A stretch of DNA of 64,000 bases from Photorhabdus australis DSM 17609 (GTDB lineage Bacteria; Pseudomonadota; Gammaproteobacteria; Enterobacterales; Enterobacteriaceae), in contig NZ_JONO01000003.1 in NCBI RefSeq assembly GCF_000711895.1, positions 62,001 through 126,000 of the forward strand. Direction: 5' to 3'. Under the pieces are notes generated by a model, which did not search any database, had not been told where the DNA came from, and was given only the letters and a program-made list of their open reading frames with translations. This document shows positions 19,256 through 29,088 of this stretch, piece by piece. Made by a program: the position numbers and the translations under genes. Each line of letters opens with the position of its first letter. Position 1 is the first letter of the stretch.

Positions 19256-20853
19256 AAATACCCAAAGTAATCATCAAGATAGATGGTAAGACACTCAACC
19301 AATTTACCGTAATCAGCCTGACAACCAACCACCACATCAACGGCATCCCTTCAACCAACATCACTCTGGGCATCGCTGGTAATGCCAGCCATATTTTTGA
19401 CACTAAGGCTCAGTCTGAACTGGTCAATTGCCGTCCCAATAATGAACTTACCATCCAGATCCAAAAAACCGTGGTGTTTAAAGGCAGCATCGTTCGACAA
19501 GCGCTTGGACTAAAAGGTCAGGACAGCATCATTACCCTGACAGCAAAACATCCACTACAAAAGTTAACCCATAGCTTTCATTCACAATTATTCAGTAAAC
19601 AGAGTGATGAAGCGATTTTCAGAAAATTGTTTAATCAGGCTGGTATCCAAACAACGGTAAAGCAAGCGCCTCAACTTAAAACCGTTCATGAACAAATGGT
19701 GCAATTTCGTTGCAATGACTGGATATTCCTAAAAAGCCGATTGATTGCCACTAACACCTGGCTGTTGCCCGGCAATGAATTGGTTACCTTGATAACCCCT
19801 AAGGCCCTGAATCAATCGACGGTGCATACCCTTCATCGACATGCCAGTGCTCAAGATATTGTGCTATTTGAAGCGGATCTCCAATGGAATAACCAATACA
19901 GCCCTAAAACGGTGAGTGTACGTGCCTGGGATATTGCGCAACAAAAACTTTCTCCAGCAATTAATCCCCAAAGCAGTGGGCTTGGCAGTCATAAATTGGC
20001 CGTGGACAGTATCGCAACACTGGCGGATAAAGAGTGGCAATGGGCTTATAGCTCTCCATTGGATAATGAACAAGCCAAACACCTCGCCCAAGGGATTATG
20101 AATAACCTGCGAAGCCATAATATATCTGGCAGTTTTGAAATCGAAGGGAATTACCGCTATCAACCGGGAGATGTTCTGGCATTAAATGGTTTTGGTCAGG
20201 GGATGGATGGTCAGGGAATTATCACCGGAGTCAGTCAGATAATTAATCAGCGGCAAGGCTGGCGCAGCCGATTAACCTTAGGCATGTTACCTGATATAGA
20301 ACCGCCGGTACCTCAAGTGAAAGAATTGCATATCGGTATCGTGGAAAAGTACCAGCAAGACAGCCAATCGCTAGGCCGTATCCCGGTCAGAATACCCGCA
20401 TTAAACCTGACCAAAGGTGTCCTTTTTGCCCGACTAGGTAAACCTTATGCCAGTCATGAAAGCGGATTTTGCTTTTATCCAGAACCGGGAGATGAAGTCA
20501 TTATCGGCTTCTTTGAATGTGATCCGCGCTTCCCGGTGATATTAGGCTCCATGCATAATCCGAAAAATAAACCACCGTTAGAACCCAGTGAAAAAAATCC
20601 GGTGAAAACTTTAGTGATCAAACAAGGAGATAAACAACAAGCATTAATATTCGATAATAAAGAAAACACCGTGGCACTTAATAGCGGAGAAAATAAAGTC
20701 TCTCTGCAACAAGATAAAGATATTACGTTCAATTCAACTAAAAATCTCATCACTCAGGCCCAGGAAATTAGCATACAAGCAGAAGAATCGCTGTCGGCCA
20801 CAGGAAAATCCAGCGTTGATATTAAGGGCGCGAAAATTAACTTAACACAGTAA
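19252..20853 (+). CDS. pvc8: PVC spike protein Pvc8 (VgrG/gp27-gp5-like)
   Basis: 533 residues. The first 350 or so are gp27-like hub domains (GSIVRQALGLKGQDSIITLTAKHPLQKLTHSF). An OB-fold follows (RIPVRIPALN, then SGFCFYPEPGDEVIIGFFECDPRFPVILGSMHNP), which is the gp5/VgrG signature. The C-terminal 80 residues (AIFDNKENTVALNSGENKVSLQQD and onwards) form the beta-helical spike. It is a trimer and pierces the target membrane. There is no extra C-terminal enzyme domain, so cargo is not fused here. Confidence 0.94.
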   Translation: MKIPKVIIKIDGKTLNQFTVISLTTNHHINGIPSTNITLGIAGNASHIFDTKAQSELVNCRPNNELTIQIQKTVVFKGSIVRQALGLKGQDSIITLTAKHPLQKLTHSFHSQLFSKQSDEAIFRKLFNQAGIQTTVKQAPQLKTVHEQMVQFRCNDWIFLKSRLIATNTWLLPGNELVTLITPKALNQSTVHTLHRHASAQDIVLFEADLQWNNQYSPKTVSVRAWDIAQQKLSPAINPQSSGLGSHKLAVDSIATLADKEWQWAYSSPLDNEQAKHLAQGIMNNLRSHNISGSFEIEGNYRYQPGDVLALNGFGQGMDGQGIITGVSQIINQRQGWRSRLTLGMLPDIEPPVPQVKELHIGIVEKYQQDSQSLGRIPVRIPALNLTKGVLFARLGKPYASHESGFCFYPEPGDEVIIGFFECDPRFPVILGSMHNPKNKPPLEPSEKNPVKTLVIKQGDKQQALIFDNKENTVALNSGENKVSLQQDKDITFNSTKNLITQAQEISIQAEESLSATGKSSVDIKGAKINLTQ

Positions 20854-20865
20854 TGAGGTATTGAA

Positions 20866-21288
20866 ATGACAAGCCAAATATTAACCAATATTTATGGTTG
20901 CGGCTGGAAATTTCCGCCACAATTTTCTCTGGAGACGGGAATAGCCATGGCCGAAGGTGCCGAAAACGTTCGCCAAAGTATGAAAATCCTTTTTTTAACT
21001 GAACCCGGTGAACGGATTATGCGAGAAGATTATGGTTGCGGTCTGAATGATTATATGTTTGAAAATATCAGTGATGAATTGTTATCGGAGATTCAAACCC
21101 GTATTGAAGAACGAGTTCTGCGCTATGAACCTCGTGCTGAAATCACCGATATTCAGATAACGCAGAAAACAGATTCACCGAATACTTTACACATCCAAGT
21201 GACCTATGCCCTGAGAGGCAGCCAAATCAGTCAACAGCTTGAAGGGGTTCTTGAGATCAACGAAGGTCAGGCAAAGGTGAACCTATGA
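20866..21288 (+). CDS. pvc9: PVC baseplate adaptor Pvc9 (gp25-like)
   Basis: 140 residues. The gp25/lysozyme-like baseplate fold is clear: VRQSMKILFLTEPGERIMREDYGCGLNDYMFE contains the conserved T-x-PGER motif and the glycine that follows. gp25 proteins hold the first sheath ring to the baseplate wedges. An AGGT-type ribosome site lies before the ATG. It overlaps pvc10 by 4 bp. Confidence 0.94.
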   Translation: MTSQILTNIYGCGWKFPPQFSLETGIAMAEGAENVRQSMKILFLTEPGERIMREDYGCGLNDYMFENISDELLSEIQTRIEERVLRYEPRAEITDIQITQKTDSPNTLHIQVTYALRGSQISQQLEGVLEINEGQAKVNL

Positions 21289-21701
21289 GCAAACAACTGA
21301 TTATTGATGGCGACAGCCTGCTATTCGAGCCATTATTCGGCAACCGTCAGGTCACCATTTTGATACCTGCGACCATCAGAGGCAGCGGACACGCGCACAT
21401 CCAGGGCAAAAAGATAGCTATTGTCGGTGATGAAAAAAAGGTGCAACTCCAAGCACAATACATTACCCCAAGCCACCCGATACCGGGCATAGGTACCGTT
21501 ACCATTGCTCAATTAGATACCAGCCAACAAGTCAACTTTTGCCACAGCCCTGCCACGGTGATAGTTGTTGGACAGCAATTTACTGCTCGATTTACCCCAT
21601 CACAACCGGCAATTAATCCGTCAACCGGGCCAGATGTCACAACACCCAGTATGGGCAAAGGCCGTTTTATTGCCAGTCAATATGCTATCAATGCCGGATA
21701 A
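21285..21701 (+). CDS. pvc10: PVC spike tip protein Pvc10 (PAAR-like)
   Basis: 138 residues, beta-rich, with many short Gly/Pro turns (GDSLLFEPLFGNRQVTILIPATIRGSGHAHIQGKK, then PITTPSHPIPGIGTVTI-like blocks). It occupies the PAAR-tip position after the gp25-like gene. Tip proteins cap the spike trimer with a sharp point. A zinc-binding His/Cys set is not obvious; His residues occur near 34-36 and 64. It ends 47 bp before an ERIC element that splits the operon from pvc11. Confidence 0.82.
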   Translation: MSKQLIIDGDSLLFEPLFGNRQVTILIPATIRGSGHAHIQGKKIAIVGDEKKVQLQAQYITPSHPIPGIGTVTIAQLDTSQQVNFCHSPATVIVVGQQFTARFTPSQPAINPSTGPDVTTPSMGKGRFIASQYAINAG

Positions 21702-21747
21702 ATAACTCTGCAATAACGTTCCTATTCCGCAATAGCTATCAGCAATA

Positions 21748-21870
21748 TATACCCAATAGATTTCAAGATGCATCGCGACGGCAAGGGAGCGAATCCCCAG
21801 GAGCATAGATAACTATGTGACCGGGGTGAGTGCAGCCAACAAAGAGGCAACTTGAAAGATAACAGGTATA
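21748..21870. repeat. ERIC element inside the PVC operon (123 bp)
   Basis: Same palindrome as the copy at 13160, in the opposite orientation, TATA to TATA, with a 4-bp deletion relative to the full-length copies. It separates pvc10 from pvc11 and would be transcribed as a long hairpin inside the operon mRNA. Confidence 0.93.
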
Positions 21871-21892
21871 TTCAAATAACAGGTGGTATAAC

Positions 21893-24800
21893 ATGGGACT
21901 CACCGAATTAAAAAATAAACTCGCCGCTATCGTATCCGATACAGATTTTAAACTTGATGAAAAAAGTACGCTGGATATTTTAAACTGGCTACAAGAATAC
22001 ACTAAAAAAATTCCTTTCGATCAAGAGAAAAAACAATTCTGGGATAGTTTCTATTTTATTCAGGAAAATAGCCCTGAAAAATTAGCAGATATTTACCAGA
22101 ATGTTAATAAAGCGAATGGCAACTTACCGGCCCATCAAGCTTTTATACTCGCTTTTTTAAAACTCCTGGAAACCACCAAAGTTTTATTTAACACTTTTCC
22201 GACACGACATCGTGATCTTTATTATCGGGAATTATTAGGTCTAAAACCCAGAAATGCCCAAGCGGATAGCGTTGCTTTAGGCATTACCTTAAATACAGAT
22301 AAGACAGAATATCTTATCCCTAAAGGAACCTTATTTGATGCTGGGCAAGACAGCACGGGGAACCCATTACAATATGCATCAAATACAGATTTATTGGCGA
22401 ATCAAGGAAAGTTGAGCGATCTGCGCTGGTGTCGAAAAGATAACGATAGCTGGCAATCTGTAATACTCCTGAACCACGCAGATAATATTGAATTACCTGA
22501 AAACGGTATTCGACTTTTTAGTCCAACGCCTAATGATATTCCAGTTTTGTCCGGTTATTTAATTACTTCGTCTTTATTTGCCATGCCAACAGGTGAACGC
22601 AGCATTACATTGACTTTAGCAAGTCATTGGAACAGTGATATTAAGCATATAACTGCTAAAATCAGTTCGGGAGATCACTGGCTTTCACCCTCAGTAAAAA
22701 AAGAAGAGGACAATGGCATCCACTATCTTAAACTCGATTTATCAACCAACGATGATCCCATCAGCCCCCCTGATGCCCTGGATAATCTGGAGTTTGATGT
22801 CCCCGTATTAAAGCTGGGCACCGTTCAGGGGCCTATATTACCCAAGATTACGGGTATTGAAATTAGCATTAACGGCAACAGTCATGTCCGTTATTCCTCT
22901 GATAACGGCATTGAGAAAACAGAGGCAACAAGTTTTCCCTTTGGGCACTCACCGTCGCCAGGTTCCGGTTTTAATTTGATTGCTCCTGAATGGTACGGTA
23001 CAGAAAGCGCCAAAATTACTCTTACTCCTCAATGGACTGGATTACCCAAAGAGGGGTTTAAAAAGTGGTATCAAGGGTATAGCTCTACACCCGAAAATAA
23101 TGCATTTAAAGTGCAGGCTTATTTAATCACACCTCAAAAGAGAGAAAAATTTAATGAGGCTCAGTCATTATTTAGTGAAAGTGCAAACAAACAACCACAA
23201 GGAAAAAGCCTGACTTTTACCTTACCTGCCATGGATTATTCTTTTGCAGACAACCCATCGTCTAATAACTGGCCTGCATCAATCCGCATAGAACTAACCG
23301 AACAGGATTTTATGCATACTCAATATTGGCAAAATCCTACTGGCAAAAATCAACCCTATACCCCGAAAATTAATACATTACAGATTCAGTTCAGTGCCAA
23401 AATTAAACCCGAACAATTTTCCGTTTACCCTCTCACGCCTTTTGGTTGGGACAAAGCAAACACAGAAATACCATCATTAATCAGTGACACATTTTATTTA
23501 GGCTTTACCGATGTATTACCGGGGCAAACTTTATCCCTGTACTGGCAATTAGAAGGCATTAAACAGCTCCCTTTATCCTGGTCTTATCTGAATCAAGAAA
23601 ATACCTGGAGTCCATTGGATAATCAGGTACATGACCAAACCCGCAACCTATTTGATCGTGGGATCTGGCGTACTTCATTACCACATGATGCGTCAAATCA
23701 GGCACCCCAAATGCCGAAGGGACAATACTGGGTAAAGGCACACATTTTACAAACGCACCAAGCAATACTGACCGACCTGTATTGGCATCGGAAAGATAAT
23801 GATGGCTGGAAGTCTGCAACACCTCTTAGCCTTGCAAATAATATAAAATTACCCGCAAACGGTATCCAGATTTTTAGCCCAACATCTCACGATGTTCCAG
23901 TTCGGTACGGCTACTTAATTACTTCATCTTTATTTTCATTCCTTAAGAAAGGACGCAATATCACATTAATTTTAGGAGGTCACCTGGAGGGTAATCCTGA
24001 AAACATCACTGCTAAAATCAGTTCAGGAAATCACTGGTTAACACTGTCAGTCGAATATCTCAGCGATACGGCCAGTCTTAAGCTGCAATTATCAGATGAT
24101 AATCACGATCCCATCAGCCCACCTAATGCTCTGGATAATATGACGTTCGATACGCCATTGTTAAAACTAGAATCCACACAGGATTTCTTAATTTGGGTTT
24201 ATAAGATATGCATTAATAGCAATCATATACTCTCTGCCACTGACAGGTCTAATGCAGCAATCTCTCCTTTCCCTTTTAGCCAATCGCCATCATTGGGTTC
24301 CAGCTTTAGTCCGAAAATAGTTTTCCCGGAATGGTTTGAATCTGAATACGCACCAGACACAACAATCACAATTACCCCGCAATGGGTTAACCTGCCCAAA
24401 GAAAATTTTTCATCCTGGTATGGCGGATATATTAGTAAACCGGCTAATAATAGCGTATTTAAAATAGAAGGTTATTTACTTACTCAGTATCGAGAAAAAA
24501 TCAAACTAACAGAGGCAAAGACTGGAAACGAAACCCAGGCATTATTCAATGGAAACGATGCACCACAAGGAAAAAGCCTGACTTTCACCTTACCTGATAG
24601 ATATCGCTTCTATTCACACAACCATCAGTCAACAAAGATAGAAATAAAACTCGTTGAACAAGACTTTATGCACGCTCAATACCAGCAAAGTCCTACAGGT
24701 AAAAAACCACCCTACACCCCACAACTCAGTGAATTGCAGGTGGAATTCAGTGCTACAGCTTTCCATCGAAACTTCTCCGTTTATCCTCTCACGCCTTTTG

Positions 24801-25942
24801 GCTGGGACAAAGCTGGAGAAAATAGAACACCATTAATTCATGATACATTTTATTTAGGCTTTACCGATATATCACCAAAGCAAACCTTTTCCCTATATTG
24901 GCAGCTCAATGGCCTTAAAGAGCTACCTTTGTCTTGGTTTTATCTGAGTGAAGAAAATACCTGGGAATTATTAAATAGATCAACTTACCACCAAACACAC
25001 AACCTGTTCGAATCAGCAGAACAAAGTATCCTATTACCACAGGATGCTTCAAACCAGGCATCTCAAATGCCATCAGGACGATATTGGCTGAAGGCACAGA
25101 TAGCACAGGAGAAAAAGCAGATAAAGATAACCCCTCCCGATTATTATCCAAGAATTAGAGGACTGTTATATAACGCCACAATCGCCACGTTAATCAATAC
25201 CGAAACTGTTGAGCAATCGCACCTTATCAACGGATTGGCTGCTGACAATATTAAACAACCGGTTAATTCATCCGTTGCCATTAACGAGGTCACTCAACCC
25301 TGGACATCCTGGAACGGTCGCCCGCAAGAAACCGAGCAAGCATTCCTGACTCGGATCCCTGCCCGGCTCTCTCATCGTAACCGAGTACTAAGCTGGAATA
25401 ACATTGCCACTTTACTAAAAGAGAATTTTAGTAGCTTATTCGATGTCAAATATCCCTCTGTCAGTGAATTAACCAAAATCCCAGCACCAGAAAAACGACA
25501 ATTAATCATCATCCCCGACAACCGCTATAAAGATAACGATGATTCACTACGCCCAGTATTAAACCAAGCCCGATTAACCGAGATGGTTGAATGGTTAGAT
25601 CGATTAAGCAGCCCCTGGACAACCATTGAAATTAAAAATCCCACATATATTAACGTTCTGATCCACTATGAACTGATATTTGCCTCGGATATTAACCTCG
25701 ATTATGGCCTTCATCAGCTACAACAGGAACTCAGTCGAAAATATATGCCGTGGGGAGAAAATGTGGCTATTGGTGTAACACCAGGTAACCATATTGACTA
25801 TTACCAGTTATTAGCCTCGATTCAACAATCACCGCTGGTTGAACGGGTCACCAACTTAACGTTAAAAAAAGGCAGTCAGCCTACTGTAAACGAAAGTATA
25901 GAAGCCACCGATGATGAAGTCCTGATTTTAGTCTGGTCATAA
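21893..25942 (+). CDS. pvc11: PVC baseplate wedge protein Pvc11 with internal duplication (gp6/J-like)
   Basis: 1349 residues. It has the baseplate-J type N-terminus (LFNTFPTRHRDLYYRELLGLKPRNAQADSVALGITL, KGTLFDAGQD) and C-terminal assembly domain (TQPWTSWNGRPQETEQAFLTRIPARLSHRNRVLSWNNI to the end). The middle is duplicated: residues about 176-627 and 628-1071 align along their whole length (for example GYLITSSLF, QGKSLTFTLP, FSVYPLTPFGWDKA and DTFYLGFTD in both). The offset is 1356 bp, exactly 452 codons. Known homologues are, as I recall, about 900-1000 residues, consistent with a single middle unit. It partners Pvc12 in the wedge. Confidence 0.92.
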   Translation: MGLTELKNKLAAIVSDTDFKLDEKSTLDILNWLQEYTKKIPFDQEKKQFWDSFYFIQENSPEKLADIYQNVNKANGNLPAHQAFILAFLKLLETTKVLFNTFPTRHRDLYYRELLGLKPRNAQADSVALGITLNTDKTEYLIPKGTLFDAGQDSTGNPLQYASNTDLLANQGKLSDLRWCRKDNDSWQSVILLNHADNIELPENGIRLFSPTPNDIPVLSGYLITSSLFAMPTGERSITLTLASHWNSDIKHITAKISSGDHWLSPSVKKEEDNGIHYLKLDLSTNDDPISPPDALDNLEFDVPVLKLGTVQGPILPKITGIEISINGNSHVRYSSDNGIEKTEATSFPFGHSPSPGSGFNLIAPEWYGTESAKITLTPQWTGLPKEGFKKWYQGYSSTPENNAFKVQAYLITPQKREKFNEAQSLFSESANKQPQGKSLTFTLPAMDYSFADNPSSNNWPASIRIELTEQDFMHTQYWQNPTGKNQPYTPKINTLQIQFSAKIKPEQFSVYPLTPFGWDKANTEIPSLISDTFYLGFTDVLPGQTLSLYWQLEGIKQLPLSWSYLNQENTWSPLDNQVHDQTRNLFDRGIWRTSLPHDASNQAPQMPKGQYWVKAHILQTHQAILTDLYWHRKDNDGWKSATPLSLANNIKLPANGIQIFSPTSHDVPVRYGYLITSSLFSFLKKGRNITLILGGHLEGNPENITAKISSGNHWLTLSVEYLSDTASLKLQLSDDNHDPISPPNALDNMTFDTPLLKLESTQDFLIWVYKICINSNHILSATDRSNAAISPFPFSQSPSLGSSFSPKIVFPEWFESEYAPDTTITITPQWVNLPKENFSSWYGGYISKPANNSVFKIEGYLLTQYREKIKLTEAKTGNETQALFNGNDAPQGKSLTFTLPDRYRFYSHNHQSTKIEIKLVEQDFMHAQYQQSPTGKKPPYTPQLSELQVEFSATAFHRNFSVYPLTPFGWDKAGENRTPLIHDTFYLGFTDISPKQTFSLYWQLNGLKELPLSWFYLSEENTWELLNRSTYHQTHNLFESAEQSILLPQDASNQASQMPSGRYWLKAQIAQEKKQIKITPPDYYPRIRGLLYNATIATLINTETVEQSHLINGLAADNIKQPVNSSVAINEVTQPWTSWNGRPQETEQAFLTRIPARLSHRNRVLSWNNIATLLKENFSSLFDVKYPSVSELTKIPAPEKRQLIIIPDNRYKDNDDSLRPVLNQARLTEMVEWLDRLSSPWTTIEIKNPTYINVLIHYELIFASDINLDYGLHQLQQELSRKYMPWGENVAIGVTPGNHIDYYQLLASIQQSPLVERVTNLTLKKGSQPTVNESIEATDDEVLILVWS

Positions 25943-25970
25943 AAACTTCCCCAAATTAAGGAATTAACAA

Positions 25971-28900
25971 ATGAATAATCGAGATATGCTATTTCCCATC
26001 ATTAAAGACGATATTACCTTTGATTCTTTATTCGCCCAGGCAAAGACTGTTATTGAACAACAATCTGGACAATGCTGGAGTAATACAGGTGAAAATGATC
26101 CCGGCATCACCTTATTAGAAGCCTGTTGTTATGGCGCATCTGATCTAGCCTATCGCCACGCATTGCCCCTGCGAGATTTGCTTACTCCTAAAGAGCATGA
26201 GCGAACAGATGACGGCATTTTTCCCAAAGAATTTGGCCCACAACAAATACTGACCTGTGGCCCAATCACTGCGGAAGATTACCGGCGAGCTTTATTAGAC
26301 TTGCGTAGTGACGACACCGTTGAAGGCTATTTTTTCTTTAATGATGCCCAGCTCATTCGTGAACCAGAAAATCAACGTTATTCATATTGGTATGATAAAG
26401 AAAAACGTGAATACAGTTTTACCCGAAACCGATACAGCGACCAATTACAGTTAACGCTGAGAGGAAACTATTGGCTTTATTTACTTCCCAGTCGAAAAAC
26501 CCAGCTTGATAACAGCCTGGCAGAAGAAAGACTCAACATTTTTCTAAAAGATAACCGAAATTTAGGAGAATCAGTCAGTAAAATCATTTGGCTAGACCCC
26601 ATTGAACTGCCATTGAGAATTGATATTCAACTGGATGATGATGCTAAAGATATCGCTGATATATTTGCGAAAGTTTATATGATGGCCGAACAAATGGTAC
26701 TTGAAAAACCATTACGTTACACCACTCAAGCTATGAAAGAACTGGGTTACAGTCAGGAACAAATATTTGAAGGTCCTTACTTACACCACGGCTGGATACC
26801 AAAATTACCTAAGACTAAAGATTATACTCACCCTACCGTATTAAATCTCAGTCCTCTGGTTAATCAATTACTGGCAATCAAAGGAGTGAAACATATTACC
26901 CAATTTACATTGGATAAACCCGATGAAAAAATTTCTAAGTTACCACATGATAATTGGTCCTGGAAAATCGCGCAGGGATATTACCCAAAACTATGGGGAG
27001 ATAGCCCATTAGAATTAATTACCTCACCAACAAGCCCACTCACCATCACGGCAAAAGGAGGCGTTAAAATTGCTATTACTCAACAACAGATAGAAAAAAA
27101 CATCATTACAGAACCACTGATTAATACACAACCAGAATTATTGAAATGGGGTAAACATCGCAAAGTCCTGGATTACTATCCGATAAGCAATAAATTACCC
27201 GCCTGCTATGGATTACAAACTAATACCCAACAACAGCTACAATTACATCAATTCATGCTACCTTTTGAACAAATGCTAGCTAATCGCTGTGCTGAACTCG
27301 CTTTATTGCCAAAACTATTAGCGTTTAAACAACGGGGAAATACTGTACATGGTATCCAATGGCCTTTTAAAGAAAATACGGTCGGTCAATATGTTCATAA
27401 AGACATAGCATCTAAATTAAACAATAATGCTACGAAAATCGATAATCATGCCAATGACTATGATAAGGAACTCGTTATTCTAGATTATTTATTAAGATAT
27501 TTTGGGGCCCAATGTGCAATCCCTCGACTATCGCCAGACCCACCACAATCATCATTAACAGAACCTCAGACTAAAAAAGATTTTCTATCTACTCAGCGCG
27601 AATATCTGGCTCAACAGCCAAAACTGACTTATCAACGTAACAATATTCGCATTGATAAAGTATCAGCGTTGCAAAAACGTATCGCGGCCCGATTGGGTTT
27701 GGGAGGAGAATGTTTCAAAGAAGAACCTAACTTAGCTCACCTTCCTTTCTATCTCATTGAACACCGCAGGCTATTACCGGTAAAACCCGATACAAAATTC
27801 AATATTGAGCAACAACCTGATTCTCTGGAAATTGATGATGATAAATTAAAAATCACCCAGAAAGATTCATCAGGTCGGTTACTTCAAGGTCAGGTTATTA
27901 ACCTAAAATTTAGTGAAGGCTATAATGAATTCACATTGCTAAACCTAATGATCACTGAAGTGACAGGAGATACATTCACCATTAACATCAATAATAGTCG
28001 CGATCTAAGAGACAACCTGGACAAAGTGCAAAACGCGTTTAAACAAACTGATAATCTGAGCTGGCACAATAGCCTAATATGGATGGAAGATATGGATTAT
28101 CAATTGGTTTATGCCAATGAAGAACAAAGAGAAAAAGCGGAAAGTGAACAATGGATTACCATTCACAGTCAAAGCGCTTTCCCTGCCATGATCGGAGAGA
28201 ATGATGAAATCACGCTAAAAATTCAGTCTGATTATGCGCTTAAAACCCAGGTTGTACAGCTTGATTACGACAATAAAAAGATTCTAATTAGAAAAGACGC
28301 AACATCAAAAAATAATTTTCCACCAAAACAAGAAGCCGCCTATTATTCCTGCTCTCATCGAAAAGATAATGAGTATGGATATTGGAATGAACGTACATAT
28401 GAACTGATTTATGTTGATACAGAGTCTACAAAAGAAAATGAGTGCTGGATTACCATCAACGACCAAAATGATGGGTTTTCTCCTGATATAATCACAGAGA
28501 ATGACGAACTTATATTGCAAGCTAACCCCAATTATCAATTTAAAACACGCGTAGCGAAACTCGATCGTATTAATAGACAAATATTACTCAGGAAAAACCC
28601 AGACTTAGAAAATAACTTTCCGTTAGAAAACAACACATCGAACTATCACTGGCATTTCTCTGGTGAAAAATATGCTCAAACTGACCACTTTTCATTTGTT
28701 GTCAGCGTAGTATTGAATCGAGAATTAATTGGCAGTGGTAAAGTCGATCTCTATAAATTAGAGTCTTGGGTAAAAACGGAGATTTTATCTGAATTACCCG
28801 CGCATATCTCACTCGTTATTCATTGGCTATCATCGGAAGAATTCAAAGAATTTGCCAGTACTTATAAAGCCTGGCAGAATAACGGCGCTCCTTTAGGTGA

Positions 28901-28994
28901 TCATGCATATGAAATTCTAGAAACATTAACACTAGGGAAAAAACCTTCTGCTTCATCAATAAAGGAATCTTACGAGCCAGTAATAGCAGTATAA
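25971..28994 (+). CDS. pvc12: PVC baseplate wedge protein Pvc12
   Basis: 1007 residues. The N-terminus (FDSLFAQAKTVIEQQSGQCWSNTGENDPGITLLEACCYGASDLAYR) is the gp6/gp7-type wedge motif, with the conserved DPGITLLE. With Pvc11 it builds the hexagonal baseplate that triggers sheath contraction. Residues about 710-805 and 810-905 are a tandem repeat (YQLVYAN...WITIHSQ...ENDEITL against YELIYVD...WITINDQ...ENDELIL), offset 100 codons. The gene ends 94 bp before pvc14; canonical cassettes have the tail-fibre gene pvc13 in this gap. Confidence 0.92.
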   Translation: MNNRDMLFPIIKDDITFDSLFAQAKTVIEQQSGQCWSNTGENDPGITLLEACCYGASDLAYRHALPLRDLLTPKEHERTDDGIFPKEFGPQQILTCGPITAEDYRRALLDLRSDDTVEGYFFFNDAQLIREPENQRYSYWYDKEKREYSFTRNRYSDQLQLTLRGNYWLYLLPSRKTQLDNSLAEERLNIFLKDNRNLGESVSKIIWLDPIELPLRIDIQLDDDAKDIADIFAKVYMMAEQMVLEKPLRYTTQAMKELGYSQEQIFEGPYLHHGWIPKLPKTKDYTHPTVLNLSPLVNQLLAIKGVKHITQFTLDKPDEKISKLPHDNWSWKIAQGYYPKLWGDSPLELITSPTSPLTITAKGGVKIAITQQQIEKNIITEPLINTQPELLKWGKHRKVLDYYPISNKLPACYGLQTNTQQQLQLHQFMLPFEQMLANRCAELALLPKLLAFKQRGNTVHGIQWPFKENTVGQYVHKDIASKLNNNATKIDNHANDYDKELVILDYLLRYFGAQCAIPRLSPDPPQSSLTEPQTKKDFLSTQREYLAQQPKLTYQRNNIRIDKVSALQKRIAARLGLGGECFKEEPNLAHLPFYLIEHRRLLPVKPDTKFNIEQQPDSLEIDDDKLKITQKDSSGRLLQGQVINLKFSEGYNEFTLLNLMITEVTGDTFTININNSRDLRDNLDKVQNAFKQTDNLSWHNSLIWMEDMDYQLVYANEEQREKAESEQWITIHSQSAFPAMIGENDEITLKIQSDYALKTQVVQLDYDNKKILIRKDATSKNNFPPKQEAAYYSCSHRKDNEYGYWNERTYELIYVDTESTKENECWITINDQNDGFSPDIITENDELILQANPNYQFKTRVAKLDRINRQILLRKNPDLENNFPLENNTSNYHWHFSGEKYAQTDHFSFVVSVVLNRELIGSGKVDLYKLESWVKTEILSELPAHISLVIHWLSSEEFKEFASTYKAWQNNGAPLGDHAYEILETLTLGKKPSASSIKESYEPVIAV

Positions 28995-29088
28995 TAATAA
29001 CGCTCTCCACTGAAAATCAACGTATTAAAGTCATTATTAAATATTAAAATTAATCATCACATTTATCAATAAAAAAGGAAATATAAAC

